Under the pieces are notes generated by a model, which was not told the origin of the DNA, ran no database searches, and saw nothing but the letters and a program-made list of their open reading frames with translations. Of a stretch of 64,000 nt of DNA, positions 41,547 to 53,479 are shown in pieces (within the stretch, counting starts at the first letter, position 1; each line of letters begins with the position of its first letter). The DNA comes from an uncultured Tateyamaria sp. (GTDB taxonomy: Bacteria; Pseudomonadota; Alphaproteobacteria; Rhodobacterales; Rhodobacteraceae), in NCBI RefSeq assembly GCF_947488715.1, contig NZ_CANLAG010000003.1:457591-521590 (forward strand). Direction: 5' to 3'. A program made the translations under genes and the position numbers.

Positions 41547-42755
41547 ATGCCATCCTTGCCCCTTGCGCGCCACGGTCGCGAATATCTCGCCATTCCGGGA
41601 CCCTCGGTGATGCCCGATGCGGTGTTGCAAGCGATGCACCGTGCCGCGCCCAATATCTACGCGGGCGCGCTCATTGATCTTGCTGCCAGCCTGGTGCCGG
41701 ATCTCAAGCGGGTGGCGCGCACGGACGGACACGTGGCCATGTACATCGGCAACGGCCACGCCGCATGGGAGGCCGCACTGGCCAACACGCTTGCCCCCGG
41801 TGACGCTGTGCTGGTGCCTGCGACCGGGCGCTTTGGGCATGGCTGGGCCGACATGGCCGACGGGCTGGGGATCGACACGCATATCCTCGACTTCGGCAAA
41901 CGAGCGCCCTGGGACATGGATCAGATCGCGGACGCCTTGCGTGCAGACGCAGACCACCGGATCAAAGCCGTGCTGGCGGTACACGTGGACACATCGACAT
42001 CCGTGCGCAACGACGTCGCAGCACTGCGCACACTGCTGGACGCTGTGGGACACCCCGCGTTGCTCATGGTCGATTGCATCGCATCGCTGGGTTGCGACCC
42101 CTTCGAGATGGACGCCTGGGGTGTCGATGTCATGGTGGCGGGCTGTCAAAAGGGACTGATGGTGCCGCCGGGCATGTGTTTCGTGTTTTTCAATGACAAG
42201 GCGCAGGCCGCCCGCGCCGCTCTGCCGCGGGTCAGTCGCTATTGGGATTGGGAGCCCCGTGCCAATCCCGAAGAGTTTTTCATGTACTGGAACGGCACCG
42301 CGCCGACACATCATCTCTATGGTTTGCGCGCGGCACTCGACATGATCCACGCCGAGGGTCTGGAAAACGTCTGGGCGCGCCACGCCCTGTTGGCCCGCGC
42401 CATTTGGGCGGCCTGCGACACGTGGGCAGGGCAGGGGCCGCTCGAATTGAACGTGAGCGATACCGCGCACCGCAGCACAGCAGTAACAGCGCTGCGCATT
42501 GGCGCGCCGCACGGCACGGCACTGCGCGACTGGGTCGAACACAACCTCGGACTGACACTTGGCATTGGGCTGGGCATGGCACCACCGGGCGATCCGGCAT
42601 GGCACGGGTTTTTCCGGCTGGGCCACATGGGCCATGTCAACGGACACATGATCATGGGGTTGCTGGGCGGTATTCAGGCCGGGCTGACCGCACTGGACAT
42701 CCCCCATGCACCGGGTGGTCTGGATGCGGCCGCAGGGGTGATTGCAAAAGGGTGA
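41547..42755 (+). CDS. Serine/alanine-glyoxylate aminotransferase family protein
   Basis: Class V PLP-dependent aminotransferase, 402 residues. The PLP Lys202 is in AGCQKGLMVPPG, the cofactor Asp in LLMVDCIASLG near 175, and the N-terminal GPSVMPDAVLQAM is typical of the serine-glyoxylate/alanine-glyoxylate branch. It moves the amino group between serine or alanine and glyoxylate in photorespiration-like or C1 metabolism. ATG 41547 follows CGGAG; an upstream in-frame ATG at 41481 lacks support. Confidence 0.9.
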   Translation: MPSLPLARHGREYLAIPGPSVMPDAVLQAMHRAAPNIYAGALIDLAASLVPDLKRVARTDGHVAMYIGNGHAAWEAALANTLAPGDAVLVPATGRFGHGWADMADGLGIDTHILDFGKRAPWDMDQIADALRADADHRIKAVLAVHVDTSTSVRNDVAALRTLLDAVGHPALLMVDCIASLGCDPFEMDAWGVDVMVAGCQKGLMVPPGMCFVFFNDKAQAARAALPRVSRYWDWEPRANPEEFFMYWNGTAPTHHLYGLRAALDMIHAEGLENVWARHALLARAIWAACDTWAGQGPLELNVSDTAHRSTAVTALRIGAPHGTALRDWVEHNLGLTLGIGLGMAPPGDPAWHGFFRLGHMGHVNGHMIMGLLGGIQAGLTALDIPHAPGGLDAAAGVIAKG

Positions 42756-42769
42756 TACCCGGCCGGGGC

Positions 42770-42988
42770 TCAGACGCTCTTGCCGCGCCGGATAGAGGCG
42801 GCCTGTCGCCGCGCCGCCCACACCCTGCTGCGATCGATCAGGTGGTTGACGCCCAGGCCCAAAAAAACGGCTGCAATCAAGCCCCAGATTGCCCAGATCG
42901 CAACCAGTATCCAGGTAATGTTAACGCCAAACATCACAAGACATGCGCTGGTGTAGTTCGGCGCGCGACCCATGTTGTGATCGTCCAT
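42770..42988 (-). CDS. Small conserved membrane protein upstream of no known partner
   Basis: A 72-residue protein with two hydrophobic helices (YTSACLVMFGVNITWILVAI and WGLIAAVFLGLGVNHLI) and a basic C-terminal tail. Close relatives in Roseobacters are sometimes misnamed histidinol phosphate aminotransferase because of adjacency to hisC-like genes. ATG 42988 gives MDDHNMGRAP. It follows hisC-like 43044-44147 on the same strand after 55 nt, so co-transcription is likely. Confidence 0.7.
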   Translation of the reverse strand: MDDHNMGRAPNYTSACLVMFGVNITWILVAIWAIWGLIAAVFLGLGVNHLIDRSRVWAARRQAASIRRGKSV

Positions 42989-43043
42989 GGTGACCTCGCA
43001 GGCAGATGTAACGCGCTCAACTATAGTGCGACATCCTGTCCTG

Positions 43044-44147
43044 TCAGCCCCTTTGCGCGTCTTCCAGCGCACCGGGCAGGGCGCGGGCAAAGGCCGCGAG
43101 GTCTGCGTCAGTGCCGCAACTGACGCGGATGCAGCGGTTTTGCGGCGCGGCAAAGGGCATACGCACAAAAATCCCGCGCGCGATCAATCCGTTCAACACC
43201 GCCTTGGCAAAGGCCCCGTCGCGCCCGCAATCAAGGGCGACAAAGTTGGTGGCGGAGGGCAAGGGTACAAGCCCATTGGCCTTGGCAATCTCGCCTATTT
43301 GGTCGCGCGCGAGGGCGATGTCACGCACGGTTTTGTCCAGGTGTGCCTGATCCTCCAACGCGGCCAATGCACCGGCCTGAGCGGCGCGGTTCATGCCGAA
43401 ATGGTTGCGCACCTTGTTAAAGGCTTCGATCAACGAAACTGCGCCGATCGCATAGCCGACGCGTGCGCCAGCCATGCCGTAAGCCTTTGAAAACGTGCGC
43501 ATCCGCACGACCCGTGGGTCATTTGGATCAATGTCGGGTGCGGTGCCTTCGGGGGCGCATTCGACATAGGCCTCGTCGAGGATCAACAGAGTGCCGGACG
43601 GCAGCATGTCCAGGGCGCGGGTCAGCGTCGCACCCTCATGTACTGTGCCCATCGGGTTGTCGGGGTTGGCCAGATAGACCAGCTTCGCATCGACCTCTGC
43701 CGCCTTGGCAAACAGGGATGCGGGGTCTTCGTGGTCGTCCACATAGGGAACGGTGTGCAAGGTGCCGCCAAAGCCCGCCGCGTGGTAGTTGAATGTCGGG
43801 TACGCGCCCAAAGATGTGACCACGTGATCGCCTGGTCCCACAAACAGGCGGGCAAGGTAGCCGAGCAACCCGTCGATCCCTTCGCCCACCATAAACTGAC
43901 CAGCCGGGATGCCATGGTGCGCCGCCAGAGCGTGCCGCAGGTCATGGTTTTCGGGGTCGCCATACATCCACTGATCAGCCTGCGCCATGGCCACTTGCGC
44001 GCGCGGCGACGGGCCAAAGACGTTTTCATTGGCGCCAAGGCGCGCCTCAAATGCGGTGCCGCGGGCGCGTTCCTGTGCTTCGGGGCCGACAAATGGCACG
44101 GTTGAGGGCAGGCTGACGGCAAGCGGTGTGAGGCGAAAATCTGTCAT
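43044..44147 (-). CDS. hisC: Histidinol-phosphate aminotransferase family protein
   Basis: Class I/II PLP aminotransferase, 367 residues. The N-terminal RLGANENVFGPSP (about 36-48), the cofactor-binding YLANPDNPMGTV, and the PLP-Lys motif FSKAYGMAGARVG near 217-229 are HisC-type. It is away from other his genes, so it may equally act on aromatic amino acids. The start at ATG 44147. Confidence 0.85.
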   Translation of the reverse strand: MTDFRLTPLAVSLPSTVPFVGPEAQERARGTAFEARLGANENVFGPSPRAQVAMAQADQWMYGDPENHDLRHALAAHHGIPAGQFMVGEGIDGLLGYLARLFVGPGDHVVTSLGAYPTFNYHAAGFGGTLHTVPYVDDHEDPASLFAKAAEVDAKLVYLANPDNPMGTVHEGATLTRALDMLPSGTLLILDEAYVECAPEGTAPDIDPNDPRVVRMRTFSKAYGMAGARVGYAIGAVSLIEAFNKVRNHFGMNRAAQAGALAALEDQAHLDKTVRDIALARDQIGEIAKANGLVPLPSATNFVALDCGRDGAFAKAVLNGLIARGIFVRMPFAAPQNRCIRVSCGTDADLAAFARALPGALEDAQRG

Positions 44148-44246
44148 GACAGAGGGGTAACGCGACGGCGCGCGCGGGGCAAGGATTTGGGGTTTGGCGC
44201 GTCAGCGCCTATATTGAGAACCGTTCGCAACTGGAGGTGTGTCGAA

Positions 44247-44414
44247 ATGGCAAAGATGACGCGACGTGGATTTCTGGCAACGGCCGTCGCCGCTAGTGCG
44301 GTGCGGGTTGTACCGGGCGTGGCCGCAAAGACTGGTGGCGGTCGGCGCATTCTGACCCTCGTGTACGACAAGGGGCTCGGTATGATGCGCGCCGTTGAGC
44401 GTGTTGTGCCCTGA
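44247..44414 (+). CDS. Tiny Tat-signal protein, 55 residues
   Basis: ATG 44247 lies after GGAGGTGTG. The protein begins MAKMTRRGFLATAVAASAV, a good twin-arginine motif (TRRGFL) with Ala-rich h-region, leaving about 30 residues (TGGGRRILTLVYDKGLGMMR) after processing. It has no recognised family. It is an intact, well-initiated frame 60 nt before the crotonase. A Tat signal on such a small product is unusual. Confidence 0.65.
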   Translation: MAKMTRRGFLATAVAASAVRVVPGVAAKTGGGRRILTLVYDKGLGMMRAVERVVP

Positions 44415-44474
44415 CGTTTTTCTGGCGCGCGCCTGCCGGATGGGTTTGGGTGGGACAAACAGGAGACCGAACCA

Positions 44475-45272
44475 ATGTCTGATGCCCCCCGTGTGACCAT
44501 CACCTATGATAACCATATCGCGCATGTCCGGCTGAACCGTGCCGACAAGATAAACGCCGTGGATCAGGCGATGATCGACGCGGTGATTGCCGCAGGTGAC
44601 GAAGTTGCGGCATCGGATGCGCGGGTCTGTGTGATCTCTGGTGAGGGCAAGGGGTTTTGTGCGGGCATCGACATCGGCGGTTTGGGCGCCATGATTGGCA
44701 AAGACCCCAATGATTTGTTGATGCCCCGCACGCACGGCGCAGGCACAACCAACCAATGGCAAGAAGTTGCGATGGTCTGGACACGGGTGCCGCAACCCGT
44801 AATCGCCGCTGTCCACGGCGTGTGCTATGGCGCTGGCATGCAGTTGGCGCTGGGCGCGGATATACGCATCGCCGCGCCCGATGCACGCTTTGCCGTGATG
44901 GAAATGAAGTGGGGCATCGTGCCGGATATGGGCGGCATGGTGCTGTTGCCCCGCCTTGTGCGCAGCGACGTGCTGCGCAGGCTGACCTATACCGCAACAC
45001 CGGTTTCCGCTGAACAGGCCGAGGCCTGGGGTCTAGTGACGGAAGTGGCCGCAGATCCACAGGCCGCAGCATTGGCATTGGCCGGTGAGTTGGCGCAAAA
45101 ATCGCCATCCGCATTGCGCGCAGCCAAGGCATTGATCGGCTATGCCGAGACGCACGGCGCCGACGATGTGCTGATGGAGGAAAGCCGGGTTCAGGCCAGC
45201 CTGATCGGCAAGCCGGACCAGATGGAGATGGTCGCCGCCACCATCCAGAAACGCGCGCCTGTCTTCAAGTGA
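44475..45272 (+). CDS. Enoyl-CoA hydratase/isomerase family protein
   Basis: A crotonase-fold protein, 265 residues. The oxyanion-hole segments are ISGEGKGFCAGIDIGGLG (about 56-73) and HGVCYGAGMQLALGADIRIA (about 115-134), followed by MEMKWGIVPDMGGM. The first hydratase glutamate is replaced by Gln (GMQLAL), while the second, in MEM, and an Asp in PDMGG are kept, so the reaction may be isomerisation rather than hydration. ATG 44475 follows AGGAGA. A 9-bp GC hairpin (45359-45382, no T-tract) lies between it and convergent valS. Confidence 0.85.
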   Translation: MSDAPRVTITYDNHIAHVRLNRADKINAVDQAMIDAVIAAGDEVAASDARVCVISGEGKGFCAGIDIGGLGAMIGKDPNDLLMPRTHGAGTTNQWQEVAMVWTRVPQPVIAAVHGVCYGAGMQLALGADIRIAAPDARFAVMEMKWGIVPDMGGMVLLPRLVRSDVLRRLTYTATPVSAEQAEAWGLVTEVAADPQAAALALAGELAQKSPSALRAAKALIGYAETHGADDVLMEESRVQASLIGKPDQMEMVAATIQKRAPVFK

Positions 45273-45397
45273 TCCAAATGCCGCCTTGCGGCGACGACAT
45301 GATGGGCGGCGGCTGCGACCTGAGCCCCACATGGCCCCTGTAGGGCAGGTGGAGATGTCGCACGGCCGTTTGGGGCCGTGCGTCTAGCGGCGTTACT

Positions 45398-48535
<3,138 letters not shown>

Positions 48536-48635
48536 GGTGGTGGCCCCCTTGTTTGCTTGGCGCGTGGGATAGCCGGGTGAGGGTGTGAAGGGAAGGGGGT
48601 TTTGGTGGCGGCAGGGGTTGGGTAGGGTCAGGCGC

Positions 48636-49412
48636 ATGAAGGATTACACGAACGGGCCTGCGCCCGGTTTTTTGAGGCTGTGGTGGGGCAAGGGCGCTAT
48701 TTTTGCCATCTGCATTGCCATGTTTTCGGTTTTTACGACCGTTGGCAGCTATCACTCACTGAAACGTGGGCTGGCGTTTGATGCCGAGGGGGTGGTCGTT
48801 GAGGCGATGTCTGTGGATCGACGCACGAAACGTGTGCGACGTAACGATCGGAATGAAACAGATTACCTCGTGACCTTTCGGTATGCGACAGAGAGTGGCG
48901 AAATCAGTGTCGAGAAGAAGGTCGATCGCAACCTCTATGAGGCACTTACACCTGGTCAGCTCCGTGACGTTCGATATCTTGCTGGTCGGCCACGTCAGAT
49001 GGAGCATACGATTGGCAAGACATGGCGCGATGGGCAGGTCATGCGTTGGCTATCCCTTGCCTTTGGGCTGGCGGCTTTGGGGGTCTTTTGGTGGACGGCG
49101 CGTGCCGCTATCGAAGCGATCCGAGCGCGCAAATACGGTCGGGCCGAGTGGGCGACGGTCTGGTCCATAGATGAGCGCATCAGTAGATCCAAGAATTCGG
49201 AATCGAAGACATATGTGCTGGTATGGCGCGATGCCCAGGGCGCGAAGGGTGAAAGCCTGCCGTCGGGGTCCAGGAACCGGTATTTTCAATATGGGCCAAC
49301 GTCGAAAATTGAAGTGTTCCGCGACAGCCGTGGCAAGACCTGGTGGGTCGGAGACGTCGGTCCGCGCGCCTCAGCCCCAACAGTGCCGGATGTTGGCAAG
49401 TCTTCGTCGTAA
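48636..49412 (+). CDS. DUF3592-like membrane protein
   Basis: A 258-residue protein with two membrane spans (GAIFAICIAMFSVFTTVGSY, about 19-38, and WLSLAFGLAALGVFWWTARA, about 136-155). They flank an external beta-rich segment, DYLVTFRYATESGEISVEKK...LTPGQLRDVRYLAGRP, the pattern of DUF3592. A cytoplasmic domain follows. Its function is unknown. ATG 48636 is divergent from valS by 100 nt. Confidence 0.7.
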   Translation: MKDYTNGPAPGFLRLWWGKGAIFAICIAMFSVFTTVGSYHSLKRGLAFDAEGVVVEAMSVDRRTKRVRRNDRNETDYLVTFRYATESGEISVEKKVDRNLYEALTPGQLRDVRYLAGRPRQMEHTIGKTWRDGQVMRWLSLAFGLAALGVFWWTARAAIEAIRARKYGRAEWATVWSIDERISRSKNSESKTYVLVWRDAQGAKGESLPSGSRNRYFQYGPTSKIEVFRDSRGKTWWVGDVGPRASAPTVPDVGKSSS

Positions 49413-49487
49413 CTGGCTCTGGACACTGGTGACGTTGTCGCTAGGTTCGCTATCAACCAGTCCCCCTCCAGCGACAGGAGCTTTCCC

Positions 49488-51785
49488 ATGGAAAAGTTCG
49501 GCAAGAGCCAACCCGTCACCCGCCGTGAAGATATCCGTTTCCTGACCGGGGAGGGGCGGTATGTGGATGACATTGCGCCAGAGGGTGCGTTGCAGACTTT
49601 CGTGTTCCGTTCGCCCGTGGCGCATGGCACGATCACCTCGCTGGATGTCAGTGACGCGCGAGAGGCCGATGGGGTCCATGCGGTGTACACGCTTGCCGAT
49701 CTGGAAGCGGCGGGTGTGGACGTCAGCATGCCTGCGTCCATTATCAAGAACCGCGATGGCAGCGATGGTGCCAATCCCGAGCGCCCCGTGTTGGCGCGCG
49801 ACCGGTTGCGTTTCGTGGGCGAGCCTGTGGCCGTTGTTGTCGCGGATACGCTAGCGCAAGCGCGCGATGCGGGCGAGTTGATCATGCTCGACTACGACGA
49901 CCTGCCCGCCAAGATGGACACCGCCAAAGGGGGCGAGCCGATCCACGCCGAAGCGCCGGACAACGTTGTCTATGACTGGGCGATTGGGGACGAGGACGCA
50001 ACCAATGCGGCATTTGAGGCGGCGGCGCGTGTGGTGTCGCTGGACGTGGCGGACAACCGGGTCATCGTGAATTCGATGGAACCGCGCGGATGTTATGCCG
50101 AGCCCGAGGGCGAGCGGTTGCATGTTGCGATAAACGGGCAGGGCGTTTGGGGACCAAAGAGCGTTTTGGCCAAGGCGCTGAACATGCCTGAGGACGCCAT
50201 TCGTGTGACCAACCCTGACACCGGCGGCGGGTTCGGGATGAAAGCGTTCATGTACCCCGAGTACTTTGTGGTGGCCCATGCAGCGCAGGCGTTGCAGCGT
50301 CCGGTGCGCTGGATGTCGGAACGCACGGAGGCGATGCTGTCGGACAATGCGGGGCGTGATCTGACGTCACTGACCGAGCTGGCCTTTGACGAAAACCACC
50401 GGATCATTGGCTACCGCGTGCTGACCGAGGCGAACATGGGGGCGTATAACTCGCAATTTGCCCAGTTCATTCAAACCCAACTGTTTTCGCGGGTACTGAC
50501 GGGCGTGTACGATATGCCTGCGGCCTTTTTACGGTCGGTGGGTTACTATACCAACATGACGCAAGTGGATGCCTATCGCGGTGCCGGGCGGCCCGAGGCG
50601 ATCTATATCCTGGAGCGTGCGATGGACCGGGCGGCGCGCGAGTTGGGCGTGGACCCGATGGAGTTGCGCCGCATCAACTTTATCAAACCGGATCAATTCC
50701 CCTACGATACGCTGGTGGATGAAACCTATGACGTGGGCGACTTTGACAAGGTGCTGCGCCGTGCCGAGGCTGAAGCTGACGTGGCCGGGTTTGCAGCGCG
50801 CAAAGCGGCAGATGCTGCGGCGGGCCGGCTGCGCGGGATTGGCCTGTGTTACTATATCGAAAGCATTTTGGGCGATCCTTCGGAAAGTGCGAAGGTTGAA
50901 TTTACCGATGAGGGCCGTGTGAACATCTATGTCGGCACGCAGTCGAACGGGCAGGGTCACGAGACCGTATATGCTCAGTTCCTGTCGGATCAGACGGGCA
51001 TCCCCGTGGATCTGATTGACGTGGTGCAGGGCGACAGCGACCGGATCAAACAGGGCGGTGGCACCGGCGGCTCACGCTCGGTGACGACGCAGAACACGGC
51101 CACGCTTGCCACGGTTGACGCCATGACCGAGGCTTTTGTTGCCTTCCTCAGCGAGGAAGAGGGGGTGGCCGCCTCAGAGATCAGCTTTGACGATGAGCAG
51201 TTCCGCATTGAAGGGTCCAATATGACGCCGACCATGCTGGAAGTGGCGGAGATGGCGCGCGACAAGGGGCGCGAGGACCTGTTGGTGCATGAACGGCGCA
51301 CCACGCTGGACGCGCGCAGTTTCCCCAATGGCTGCCACATCACGGAGGTTGTGATTGATCCTGACACGGGCGTGACCCGCGTTGACCGTTACGTGGTGGT
51401 TGACGATTTTGGAAATCTTATCAACCCAGTATTGGCCGAAGGGCAGGTGCATGGTGGCGTTGTGCAAGGGATCGGCCAGGCGCTGACGGAACATGTGCAG
51501 TTCGACGAAGACGGTCAATTGCTCACGGCAACGTTCATGGATTACGCCTTGCCGCGAGCCGACGACGTTCCCTACATCGGGTTTACCTCCGAGCCTGTGC
51601 CATCGACGGCTAACATCATGGGGATGAAGGGTTGTGGCGAGGCAGGGACAGTCGGAGCATTGGCGGCGGTGGCCAATGCGGTGCAAGATGCCATGTGGGA
51701 ACGTGGTGTGCGCCAAGCGGATATGCCATTTACACCGCTGAAGGTTTGGGAATTGTTGAAGGATGATGCTGTCGCGGCTGAATAG
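49488..51785 (+). CDS. Form II CoxL-like molybdenum hydroxylase large subunit, orphan
   Basis: A 765-residue molybdopterin-binding subunit of the xanthine dehydrogenase/CO dehydrogenase family. The loop AYRGAGR near residue 362 marks form II (BMS) CoxL rather than the CO-oxidising AYXCSFR type. The catalytic Glu is in GCGEAGTVGA near residue 718. The small (2Fe-2S) and medium (FAD) subunits are not adjacent, which is unusual. It probably oxidises an aldehyde or N-heterocycle. ATG 49488 follows CAGGAG; the last 23 nt overlap the DUF2235 gene. Confidence 0.88.
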   Translation: MEKFGKSQPVTRREDIRFLTGEGRYVDDIAPEGALQTFVFRSPVAHGTITSLDVSDAREADGVHAVYTLADLEAAGVDVSMPASIIKNRDGSDGANPERPVLARDRLRFVGEPVAVVVADTLAQARDAGELIMLDYDDLPAKMDTAKGGEPIHAEAPDNVVYDWAIGDEDATNAAFEAAARVVSLDVADNRVIVNSMEPRGCYAEPEGERLHVAINGQGVWGPKSVLAKALNMPEDAIRVTNPDTGGGFGMKAFMYPEYFVVAHAAQALQRPVRWMSERTEAMLSDNAGRDLTSLTELAFDENHRIIGYRVLTEANMGAYNSQFAQFIQTQLFSRVLTGVYDMPAAFLRSVGYYTNMTQVDAYRGAGRPEAIYILERAMDRAARELGVDPMELRRINFIKPDQFPYDTLVDETYDVGDFDKVLRRAEAEADVAGFAARKAADAAAGRLRGIGLCYYIESILGDPSESAKVEFTDEGRVNIYVGTQSNGQGHETVYAQFLSDQTGIPVDLIDVVQGDSDRIKQGGGTGGSRSVTTQNTATLATVDAMTEAFVAFLSEEEGVAASEISFDDEQFRIEGSNMTPTMLEVAEMARDKGREDLLVHERRTTLDARSFPNGCHITEVVIDPDTGVTRVDRYVVVDDFGNLINPVLAEGQVHGGVVQGIGQALTEHVQFDEDGQLLTATFMDYALPRADDVPYIGFTSEPVPSTANIMGMKGCGEAGTVGALAAVANAVQDAMWERGVRQADMPFTPLKVWELLKDDAVAAE

Positions 51786-52860
51786 AACCATTGCGGGCTG
51801 GCTTCAGGGCCGGTTCGGAAAAGGGTTGGCCGACGTCGCCCCGCCGCGGCGTGGGCGCACAACGCACGTGATCATCATCGACGGCACCATGTCCACGCTT
51901 GAGCCGGGTGACGAGACAAATGCCGGGCTGACAGCAAAGCTGTTGGGTGACGTGGCCAGCGAGGTGTCGCTGTACTACGAGCCCGGCTTGCAGTGGTCGC
52001 AATGGCGGCGGGGCGGGGATGTCATCTTTGGTCGCGGCATCAATCGCCAGATCAGGCGTGCCTATGGTTATCTGGCTTCGCGCTATCGCCCTGGCGACCG
52101 GGTGTTTCTGTTTGGGTATTCGCGGGGCGCTTATGCGGTGCGCTCGCTCGCCGGTATTATCGACCGGGTTGGGCTTTTGCGCGCCGACGCCGCAACCGAG
52201 CGCAACATCCGCGACGTTTACCGTCATTACGAGTGTACGCCGGACAGTGACGCAGCGGTGATTTTTGCCCGCAACAACTGTCACAGCACCGTCGAGATCG
52301 AGATGATCGGAGCGTGGGATACGGTGAAGTCGTTGGGCCTGAACATGCCCTATTTGTGGCGGCTGAGTGCGCCGCGTCATGCGTTTCACAACCACCACCT
52401 TGGCAAAAGCGTGAAGCGCGGGTTTCATGCGCTGGCCCGCAATGAAACGCGCGTCGCCTATGCGCCCGTGATGTGGGACACGTCCGAAGATTGGGACGGG
52501 CATTTGGTGCAGATGTGGTTCCGGGGCACGCATGGGGATGTTGGTGGTCATTTGACCGGGTACAGTGGTGCGCGTCCTTTGGCGAACGTTCCATTGGTCT
52601 GGATGCTGGAACAGGCCGAGGCCTGTGGTTTGCCATTGCCGGAGGGTTGGGCGGCGCGGTTTCCGCAAGATCCCAATGCGCCGTCCGTCGGGACGTTTCG
52701 CGGGTTGGGGCGGTGGTTTATCACACGCAAACCGCGCGCGGTGGGTTTGGACCCGTCCGAACGGATACACCCGTCAGTGGCGCAGGCACCGGCAGGCAAG
52801 ACCTGGGCAGAGCGCGCGTCGGAGTTGCGTGGGTGGGTTGGGACCTTGGGCCGGGGGTGA
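51763..52860 (+). CDS. DUF2235 alpha/beta-hydrolase
   Basis: A 365-residue protein of the T6SS phospholipase-like DUF2235 family. DGT is near residue 40, the nucleophile elbow GYSRG carries Ser120, Asp186 is in AWDTVKSLG, and His257 in RGTHGDVGGH. No signal peptide, transmembrane span or VgrG/immunity neighbours are seen, so effector status is not supported. ATG 51763 after GAAGG overlaps the CoxL gene by 23 nt in another frame, suggesting co-translation with the hydroxylase. Confidence 0.85.
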   Translation: MMLSRLNRTIAGWLQGRFGKGLADVAPPRRGRTTHVIIIDGTMSTLEPGDETNAGLTAKLLGDVASEVSLYYEPGLQWSQWRRGGDVIFGRGINRQIRRAYGYLASRYRPGDRVFLFGYSRGAYAVRSLAGIIDRVGLLRADAATERNIRDVYRHYECTPDSDAAVIFARNNCHSTVEIEMIGAWDTVKSLGLNMPYLWRLSAPRHAFHNHHLGKSVKRGFHALARNETRVAYAPVMWDTSEDWDGHLVQMWFRGTHGDVGGHLTGYSGARPLANVPLVWMLEQAEACGLPLPEGWAARFPQDPNAPSVGTFRGLGRWFITRKPRAVGLDPSERIHPSVAQAPAGKTWAERASELRGWVGTLGRG

Positions 52861-52918
52861 CGCTGTTTGGCCTGCGGCCAAAGACGCCCCACCCGCCGTC
52901 CCGCATTGACGCTTTGTG

Positions 52919-53401
52919 TCAGCGCAAGGTCATGATGATGCAGGTGGTGGAACCTGTGGCGTAAAGCTTGCCGTCTTCGACACCGCGGATTTCGCCCGAG
53001 GCAACGCCTGTGCTGCGCCCCGCATGATCAACAGTGCCGATGCAGTCGATCTGTGTGCCCAGTGGGATGCCGCGCGTGATATTTATCTTGTATTCCAAGG
53101 TGGTATAGACCGCGCCCTTGGGCACTTTGGTCATCACTGCGCAGGCCATCGCACTGTCGAGCAGGGTGCCATACCAGCCGCCATGGACGGTTCCCATGGG
53201 GTTTGTTGTTTTGAATTCCGGTGTGCCGCGAAAGGTGACGGACCCGTCCGCCACGCTGTGCAGCGTATAACCCATGGTATCGCCGATCGGTGGACCGGGC
53301 AGCGTGCCATCCAGGATGCCTTGCATGAATTCGAGGCCGGACATGGCAAGCAGTTCTTGTTGGCTGAGCAGGTCAGCCGGTCCTTGGGCGATGCGCGGCA
53401 T
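52919..53401 (-). CDS. PaaI-type hotdog thioesterase
   Basis: A 160-residue hotdog-fold protein. The PaaI-family motif TTNPMGTVHGGWYGTLLDSAM (about 64-84) carries the catalytic HGG and Asp. It hydrolyses acyl-CoA, often aryl-CoA. ATG 53401 has GGAGC upstream. It is convergent with the DUF2235 gene, and no pathway partner is adjacent. Confidence 0.88.
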   Translation of the reverse strand: MPRIAQGPADLLSQQELLAMSGLEFMQGILDGTLPGPPIGDTMGYTLHSVADGSVTFRGTPEFKTTNPMGTVHGGWYGTLLDSAMACAVMTKVPKGAVYTTLEYKINITRGIPLGTQIDCIGTVDHAGRSTGVASGEIRGVEDGKLYATGSTTCIIMTLR

Positions 53402-53479
53402 GGTGGGGCTCCGGTGGTTGGTGCCCGCAGGTTAAGCATAACAGACCGATTGGTCTAGTGCCGAATGCGCCGGAAGGTA

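Noticed and set aside
39521..41653. Longer 710-residue version of the MsbA-like exporter
   Set aside because: The extra N-terminus is Arg/Pro-rich and runs into the start of the divergent aminotransferase gene; the start at 41392 or 41359 is more credible.
51763..52860. T6SS phospholipase effector
   Set aside because: DUF2235 domains occur in such effectors, but there is no VgrG, PAAR, chaperone or immunity gene nearby, and the gene overlaps a molybdenum hydroxylase.
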